Shown piece after piece: positions 57,611 through 64,000 of a stretch of 64,000 bases of DNA. Position 1 is the first letter of the stretch. Each line of letters opens with the position of its first letter. The DNA lies in contig CM055095.1 in assembly GCA_029204225.1 (NCBI GenBank), positions 11,131,506-11,195,505 of the forward strand, in the 5' to 3' direction. Origin of the DNA: Diphasiastrum complanatum (lineage: Eukaryota > Streptophyta > Lycopodiopsida > Lycopodiales > Lycopodiaceae). The notes under the pieces were generated by a model that did no database searches, was not told where the DNA came from, and saw only the letters and a program-made list of their open reading frames with translations. The position numbers and the translations under genes were made by a program.

Positions 57611-58296
57611 TTAATGTTAAAAAAGTTCAATATGTTAGATTGTAAGAGTATAGAAACTCCTATGGAGCAAATTGTAAAAGACCCTAACAAAGGTGATGAA
57701 AGATCCTTCGTGAACATCACTCTTTTTAGGAGTCTTATAGGCTCCTTAATTTGGCTCACAATAACTAGGCCTGACATAGGTTTTAGTGTTCATTAGTTGA
57801 GCCAAGCTATGCACAATCCTACTATTCATCATTGGAAAATGGTCAAGAGAGTGCTTAGATACATATCTTCAACTTTTGACTATGGTTTATTGCATAAAAG
57901 TGAAGATCTTTCTATAGTTGGCTATTCTAACTCGGATTTGCAAGTGATAGAGCAGATCGAGAATCTACAAGTGCTTATTACCTTGGAGGAAACTTGATAT
58001 CTCGGCTTTCCAAAAAGCAAGATATTGTATCACTCTCATCATGTGAAACTGAGTATAAGGCACTCACTACTACAACAAAGGAAGTGCTTTGGATGAAGAG
58101 GTTGCTAGTGGAGCTAAAGATAATCATGGAAGATGATCTACCTATGATCATGTGTGACAATATTTCAGCACAAGCCCTTGCCAACAATATGATATTCCAT
58201 GCAAGGAGCAAACACATCGAGGTTGCACATCACTTCATGAGAGAGAAGCTCATTGGAGGAGAAATCTACACCTTGCGGTTATGTCTGATTTCATAA
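57611..58296 (+). pseudogene. Copia family 2 RT end and RNase H
   Basis: The plus strand reads SIETPMEQIVKDPNKGDERS, SLIGSLIWLTITRPDIGF, a stop at 57795, HHWKMVKRVLRYISSTFDYG and GYSNSD. After a frameshift near 57945 it reads DRESTSAYYLGGNLISRLSK, DIVSLSSCETEYKAL and HARSKHIEVAHHF. These are the connection and RNase H parts of a copia polyprotein, matching residues about 1050-1265 of element C. It points the opposite way from the protease fragment next to it. Confidence 0.82.
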
Positions 58297-58309
58297 TTTC
58301 ACCTCATAT

Positions 58310-59790
58310 GCCCTCCCTACTGCATGTAGGGTTTTCCTATCAAGGAAAGACTAGAACCTTGTCTTTAATGGGAGAAAAGTAAGGGCTACACACCTTAGGA
58401 TTGGGAATTTTAATTACTATTAAACTATTTCATGTTGACTAAATTTTGATCTATCCAGTAAACAATAAATTACAAAAATACTACATTGCTATGCACAAAA
58501 TGACGGTCATCAACTAATTTGATTATGCTAGGTAAACAAATTTTCATGAACTTTAACTATATTCAACTAATACAAAAAATGAAACAACACAAATTGCTGG
58601 ATATCGGAGATGATTTTCATGATACTACTGTATGATATAAGTTATCATTGACCCTCTTGAAACACATAGGCGACTTTATACTCGACGAGGGTGAAACATA
58701 CCTCCTGAGCTAGGAACGAATAAATTTGTCACAACATTATCCGAAACACCCCTGCCCAGGCCATCTCTTCAAACACACGGACCTTGGGAGATGATACCTA
58801 GCAAACAAGGTGCCTCGGTCCCCTGAGCACTATGAGAAAAATAGTCGAGCACTCATTTTGATCAATGCTAAAAAACATTCAGGCCTTGAATTGTCACATG
58901 TTTCCTATCTTTGGCATATGAAATGCATCACTAAACTTAGATCCATATCTATTGAACTACCTTATGGATGGAAGCACCCAGACCATAAAGAGCCCGAGGA
59001 ACTACCACCTTGATCTTTGAATAGCACTGACATGAGAAGACCCTACTTATGAGGCAAATTGAGTGATATGTATAGAATTCCCACATGATGGTGCTTGAAA
59101 ATGATGTAGCTCGAGTAACCCCTCAAAACTGTGACCTTGCTTATGACTCTAAGATGGAAGCCTAGATCACCTTTATGGACATACCCCATGATATAAAGGA
59201 AGGATCCATAGTAGGCATCCTTAGCTCTGGATCATCTCCTCAAGAGGTTGATCTTCTCAAGGGAGGTGAATGATGAAAGAAAGCCTACTAACGGATCTTA
59301 ATTATCACTTCATGTTATTGTTGATGAAAGGGAGAAGATTGGGAGAGAGAGAGTGATAGAGAGAGGACATGGTTTTATTAGGAAGAGTAGAAGATGATCA
59401 AATAAAAAGGAAATGGCTTTCTCTTATAGATTTGAGATGTTAGCCCCCTTCACTCTTATTGAATACTGAAGCTCTCAGCAGGATCACGATCTTCACCGTC
59501 AAGATCACTTTGTGTTTCTTGAGGACAAATTGTGTTTCCTAGCTTAAGAACTTTACAAAATCTAAGTTTAAAATACTTTATTTAATAGCTGTGCTCCATG
59601 GCACTTATTAGCCTAAGGCCCAATGTTGAACTCACACACGCAGGATGCCAATTCGTCGCCTGTTGCTAATACTCCCAACTCTCTACTTTAGGTATGAAGT
59701 GTTCGGGCTTATTGCAAAAAAATCTTGGCATATTTTAGAATATTCCATGTTGTTCCTAGAATCGAACAACATGCTCGTGCTACCTAGTCC
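58310..59790 (-). repeat. A-type LTR, uninterrupted copy
   Basis: It matches 12480-13667 plus 14842-14935 in reverse and lacks the foldback element found there. The intact site is at about 58597-58615. It carries about 190 extra bases near 58400-58580. Confidence 0.6.
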
Positions 59791-59960
59791 CATGGCAATA
59801 CCTCTGACTGGTCCTTGGGATGATGACGAGTCACTGGCATTGTCAAAGATTGTAGAGAGCATAGTTCTTTCTTTTTTGTGTTTTTGCGCACCAGGAAAAA
59901 CGTAGAGATGAGTTTGCTTACTTAAAATTCGAGGCTTTATTCGATGATGACATGCAAGAA
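59790..59960 (-). repeat. 3' internal fragment of element A
   Basis: Matches 7740-7880 in reverse, including words similar to TTTTCCTGG-GC-CAAAAA and CTCTCTACA. Confidence 0.45.
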
Positions 59961-60380
59961 CATGGACTTGCTAGACTTTCAATAATAACCATATCAGTCT
60001 AGTGGCCAATCCTAATAAACTTTTTCATCGACAAATGGGTAGTTAATACCATCCATGAGAGGATTCCATGATAAGGCTGGTTGATATTGATCATGATAGA
60101 TCGGCACTGCTTCTCCCAGTGGTATTGACATATTTAATGACACAAACCAAATACAATCAAGATGCATGGATTATACATCTCTACATATCAGCAAAATTTA
60201 AATCTTCACATTTGACTTATTGTCTTTTGCAAACATTTGGGTAGAGGATGGTTGAAACTATACTTGATGAACAATTCCTCCCCAAACCTGATAGATGTAG
60301 TGGCACAAACCATTACATAAGTGCCCTTTACATTCCTAGTAAAATATTTTTCTTGGTGCATTCTGCAAAATCACAATTCG

Positions 60381-60945
60381 TCAATAGAGGGTGGCCAATG
60401 GAATGTTTCCATGCACATCTAGACGTCCATCAATGTATGTACAATTTGCCCTTGAGATGTTGCCTCCTTCCATGCGTTGCTCCTCTAAAGAACAAGCATT
60501 TGAATTCAAGCCATATACTTGCATCCTCCATTGGTTACGACACAAAGCATGCCAATCACCACAATTGTATTGAGGTCCTGCATATGGCATCAATGTCATA
60601 GAGGGAGCAAATACTACTCAATGCAAAAAGACCCAAACCAGCCTCAGGAAAGTGTTCACTAGGCGTGATCACGTACATTCGACCCCAATACGTAAATGGT
60701 GTTCCATTTAATGGTAATGGTGATTGGAGTGGCAAACATGAATATCTACTTCTAATGAAAGTTTTTACTAATGGTTGCAAGCTAGGTGGAAGAGGAAAGT
60801 CAGACAAAGAACCTAGAATGTCTTTTGACACATCAACAGTGCATAGGAATTTGCAATTATCTTCCATACTAGTCATAATACATCCAAGACGTGTTTTCTT
60901 TTTGAAAGAGGTGGTCAAGTTTGTGGAATCCAAGTAGAGTATCAT
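60381..60945 (-). pseudogene. SET-like domain protein fragment
   Basis: The frame from 60945 reads SRYSCLPLQSPLPLNGTPF, then FPEAGLGLFALSSI, which resembles the start of a SET domain (G-x-GLFA). A second frame from 60599 reads MPYAGPQYNCGDWHAL, VYGLNSNACSLEEQRMEGGN and YIDGRLDVHGNI, where the Y-x-G and the GN-(I/L) words would also fit. A frameshift near 60600 and loss of the end show it is broken. SET domains transfer methyl groups to lysine. Similar proteins occur near transposons in early land plants to my recollection; activity here is unlikely. Confidence 0.4.
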
Positions 60946-61208
60946 GGAGGACTCATGTGCAACATCCAGGATAGGTGTGGTTCTAGAGATTTGGAGACAT
61001 GGATTGAATCCTAAGGCATTGATGAACTAATTATATCATGCACGGGGTCATCATCAACAAGAGCATCATCTAAGGCCAATGATGATCCAAAATCAATATT
61101 CATGTGATTTACCCTATCAATAATATTCTCGATCTCTCTTGCAACTCTTCTCCTTGAAACCAACTTATGTTCCTTCTTCTGCAAAAGTTGAAAATCTTAG
61201 ATGTATCA

Positions 61209-61213
61209 GTTTC

Positions 61214-61256
<43 letters not shown>

Positions 61257-61375
61257 CATGAAACATAGATTAATATATAATACAAACCGTAAACTAGTAG
61301 CATGAAACACACACACGCACACACACAAACACACGCACACACACAGACACCCACTCACACCCACCCTAAACACAC
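61209..61375. repeat. CT and CA microsatellites
   Basis: A CT tract at 61209-61254 and a CA-rich tract at 61306-61375. Frames across them are repeat artefacts. Confidence 0.85.
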
Positions 61376-61454
61376 ATGAAGAGAAAAATAGAGAGAGCAT
61401 TATAGAGTGATAATCAAAACTCCTGATCCACACGATTATATCCTATTCCAGAAT

Positions 61455-61605
61455 GTCACCACATGCTCCCTCCCTACGACATTTGGGCTTTTTTGTGTAA
61501 CTCATCTTCCAACAGGAAACATTTGAACCACACCTTTAACGGAAGAAAACAAGGGCTACACACCTTCCTAGAATTGGGAGTGTTGGTTACCTTTAACTCT
61601 TTCAT
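61455..61605 (+). repeat. Diverged A-type LTR end
   Basis: Matches 58310-58420 (CTCCCTCCCTAC, GGGCTACACACCTT, ATTGGGA). It is followed by a long CT tract. Confidence 0.45.
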
Positions 61606-61610
61606 GATCT

Positions 61611-61625
61611 CTCTCTCTCTCTCCC

Positions 61626-61701
<76 letters not shown>
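61611..61701. repeat. Long CT microsatellite
   Basis: About 90 bases of CT, with a few C insertions. Confidence 0.9.
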
Positions 61702-61704
<3 letters not shown>

Positions 61705-61886
61705 CGTGAATGAGTCTATTATGGGTGATTGGAATTGGAAATCAAGATGAACTACATCTAATCATTCTATTTGGATTTTTCCTTTCAGAAGAAAGTGAGA
61801 GATTAACTTCAAAGTATTGTGGCCCTCATCCTATCACTCAATATTTATTGGCCAAACTATACTTGAAGTGTCATAAGGGTCAAAGA

Positions 61887-62105
61887 TTAAAGCTTTTCAA
61901 AAAAACACTTTAAAGAGTTCACCTCTCGTACTCTTGGATTCTCTGTGTGCACTCCATTGGCCCAAATACCATCGTTGACAATCCTCCTTGTCAAAATCCT
62001 AAGGCCTTTGCATTGTGTGCATGTATATAGTATCCTGTCATCATATTCTTGTTGAAACTGGTCCAATGATCCAATTGCAAATTGCACAAATTCTTTCAGT
62101 GTCAT
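61887..62105 (-). pseudogene. CACTA N-terminal (transposase-associated) fragment
   Basis: The translation reads LKEFVQFAIGSLD, ILYTCTQCKGLRILTRRIV and NDGIWANGV. The spacing of F-(V/L)-x-FA, C-x-x-C and the following V-x-x-H/DG-like part fits the transposase-associated domain found at the start of plant CACTA TnpD proteins. No other transposase block follows in the same orientation. The upstream frame 62645-62457 has a Ser-rich stretch that may be a linker. Confidence 0.4.
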
Positions 62106-62109
62106 TCAA

Positions 62110-63860
62110 GTGAAAATCGACAAATTCTAATATGTGATGAATTGTAACATGTGACAAAAATTGACAAAATAATCTTTGTACATTTAGTGCATTTGCAACC
62201 TTCATTTGTGAAATCGGAGTACATCACTATTAAAATAAGAAAATTATGACATAAATCAATATACGTACATGTGATGGATCAATAGGCGGTATACGTCGAT
62301 TGATGGAAGAGCTTGAAGGTGAACCAGTCAATAGTTGTTCATTGTACTTTAGTCTTGCTTGTTTTTTTTTTTGTGATAGAGCTCAATTGTTTTTTCTTTT
62401 TCTAAATCACGTGGAGGTACGATAATTTTCCTAGAATTCATAATTCCAATCAAATGTCATTGTAAGAATAAATTTTCAAGAAAAATTAAACACTCATATT
62501 CAAATAACAAATAAAGTGCAATTGATGTCAACATCAATAACAATATATACTTGTTGTTGCAATCATGAGATGAATCGCTATTTGATGATGATGACATTGT
62601 CGATGACATATACACACTGTAGTCAGCCACTCTATACCACGTCATAAGTAATCATTATGAGATCGTATGTATTGAACAAATTATAATAAAATTTGTTAAA
62701 GACATGCCAACATCTAATATATGTATATTCTACTTATGCTTAATGTAAATCTAATATTCTAGTAACATTGCTATCAAGAAAATTGCTTGGATGGGGCAAC
62801 ACATGATGAGCAATCAAAATGAGATTCATACTAACAAATGTTAGACATTAGTAGATAGTGCGCGCAGGCCTATCTCAACTAATTTAAAGACCACGTAGCA
62901 ATCAATGTTCCAAGATGAGTGATGATCTCACTCAATCTTTTTTTCAAGATGGAATGATCAAAATCAAACAATCAGTCATATACTCAATTGATTTATTGTC
63001 CACTCAATCACTCATTTGATTAATTAATACTTGGCTCGAGTTAGTTAGGGATAAATTTATTTGGATTGGCCTAGTGTGCCATGGCATTTTCATGACGAGC
63101 AATATGCATTCGCCCTTTCTATCTATGGCTGCTTTGTATGCAAGATGATGTTCCTCGAATCGAAAAGAAAAGACGAGCAATTGGACAATGTCAATCAATC
63201 ACATACTAGATAGCACACCATTAATCAACATCTTTATTACAATGCTAAATGATATTTCAGCTGATTACTATGATTTCATATAAGGTTATATAGGTCACAC
63301 ACCACCAATTAAAGAGACATATCATAATGGTCACATATCACTAAGGTCCTCAATATAACATAAATGCTTTTGATCATGAATCTAACTGACCCCATGCAAC
63401 CTTTAAGAGGCCACATGACAAAAGCAAAAAATTTCTATTTGACCATATAATTATGTCATCAAATTATATCAAATCTATGACACCTAGATTATTAATAAAC
63501 TAAATGTTTTATGACATCACTGATTTGACATAATATTATGTCATAAAATCTTTAAAAACTTGCCAAATTACTTGTTTAATAATAATATGTACTATTTCTT
63601 ATCTCACGATTTTGTCTTGTATGTCAAATCTCAAAAAAAATAAAATGTATAACAATATAAAACTAGTTTTAACAATTAAATACTACCATAATGATCTTTA
63701 AATTGATTTTTTTATGTTCCATCATATTAAAAATTATATTTTATGCAAAATCCTACAATAAAAAATTCTCATAAAATCTAGATACGATTATGAGAATATT
63801 GAATGACATTTAAAGCATGCAAGCCCATGTGGGGGACCCTCTCACGTGTGAAGAGAGGAA
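62110..63860. other. AT-rich region without recognised genes
   Basis: No supported coding or repeat feature was seen beyond the Ser-rich frame near 62600. Confidence 0.4.
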
Positions 63861-63865
63861 AAAAA

Positions 63866-63920
63866 AACCACGTGGAACATCCACGCGTGGATATCGCGTG
63901 GATTATCCACACGTGGATAA
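63866..63920. promoter_or_regulatory. Second cluster of CACGTG/CCACGCGTGG palindromes
   Basis: CCACGTGG (63868), CCACGCGTGG (63881), CGCGTGGAT and CCACACGTGG (63908) lie within 55 bases. Same core as the cluster at 15.9-16.2 kb. Confidence 0.5.
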
Positions 63921-64000
63921 TTTCTTGCTCCTCTTCTTTTGCTTTCAAGTTGTATAGGTTGTTGCTAATCTAGTGTTTAGTATTCTTGCTTGCTATTGCT

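Noticed and set aside
61109-61750. Arg/Glu, Ser/Leu and Cys/Val repeat frames
   Set aside because: Direct translations of CT, GA and CA microsatellites.
15875-63920. CRISPR array
   Set aside because: Repeats in the window are LTRs, minisatellites or palindromes without regular spacers, and the DNA is plant nuclear.

Overview
This is a stretch of land-plant nuclear DNA made almost entirely of nested, mostly broken transposable elements. The evidence is Ty1/copia and Ty3/gypsy retrotransposon proteins, En/Spm (CACTA) transposase domains, LTRs followed by primer sites for initiator tRNA-Met (TGGTATCAGAG), short GT-AG introns (86-111 nt), low GC and many GA/CT, CA/GT and AT microsatellites. A large, repeat-rich genome is likely, perhaps a fern, lycophyte or bryophyte because of the SET-like transposon-associated protein at 60.4-60.9 kb. 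The species cannot be fixed from the sequence.

Layout. 0-1 kb: LTR ends of a copia family (B). 5.9-8.2 kb: remains of an LTR element (A) with Cys/His motifs and a cut 3' LTR. 9.0-10.4 kb: decayed Gln-rich reading frame, minus strand. 11.1-12.4 kb: broken copia gag and integrase with a small structured repeat between them. 12.5-14.9 kb: A-type LTR split by a 1.17 kb foldback element. 15.0-15.3 kb: tail of a CACTA protein. 15.9-16.2 kb: cluster of CCACGCGTGG palindromes. 17.1-17.4 kb: degenerate minisatellite. 18.7-25.6 kb: family B copy broken by an intact copia element (C) with one 1316-codon polyprotein and LTRs that look identical. 26.8-27.5 kb: small two-exon gene of unknown function. 29.9-37.4 kb: CACTA transposase in two halves of opposite orientation, copia scraps between them, and a TNP1-like gene. 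37.8-38.7 kb: array of about 22-bp palindromes. 39.1-40.4 kb: broken Ty3/gypsy gag. 41.9-47.0 kb: complete non-autonomous LTR retrotransposon (E) with exact 5-bp target duplication and no gag-pol. 48.2-50.4 kb: two convergent host-like genes. 52.7-54.0 kb: 567-bp direct duplication. 56.5-59.9 kb: inverted copia fragments and a second A-type LTR. 60.4-62.1 kb: SET-like and CACTA N-terminal remnants.

Only element C looks able to make all proteins needed for its own movement. Element E is young and must borrow proteins. The CACTA, gypsy and other copia pieces are pseudogenes. The best candidates for new biology are the hairpin array in the leader of E, the palindrome array upstream of the TNP1-like gene, and the aberrant 5' end of C, which carries 13 extra polypurine-tract bases and has no target duplication.
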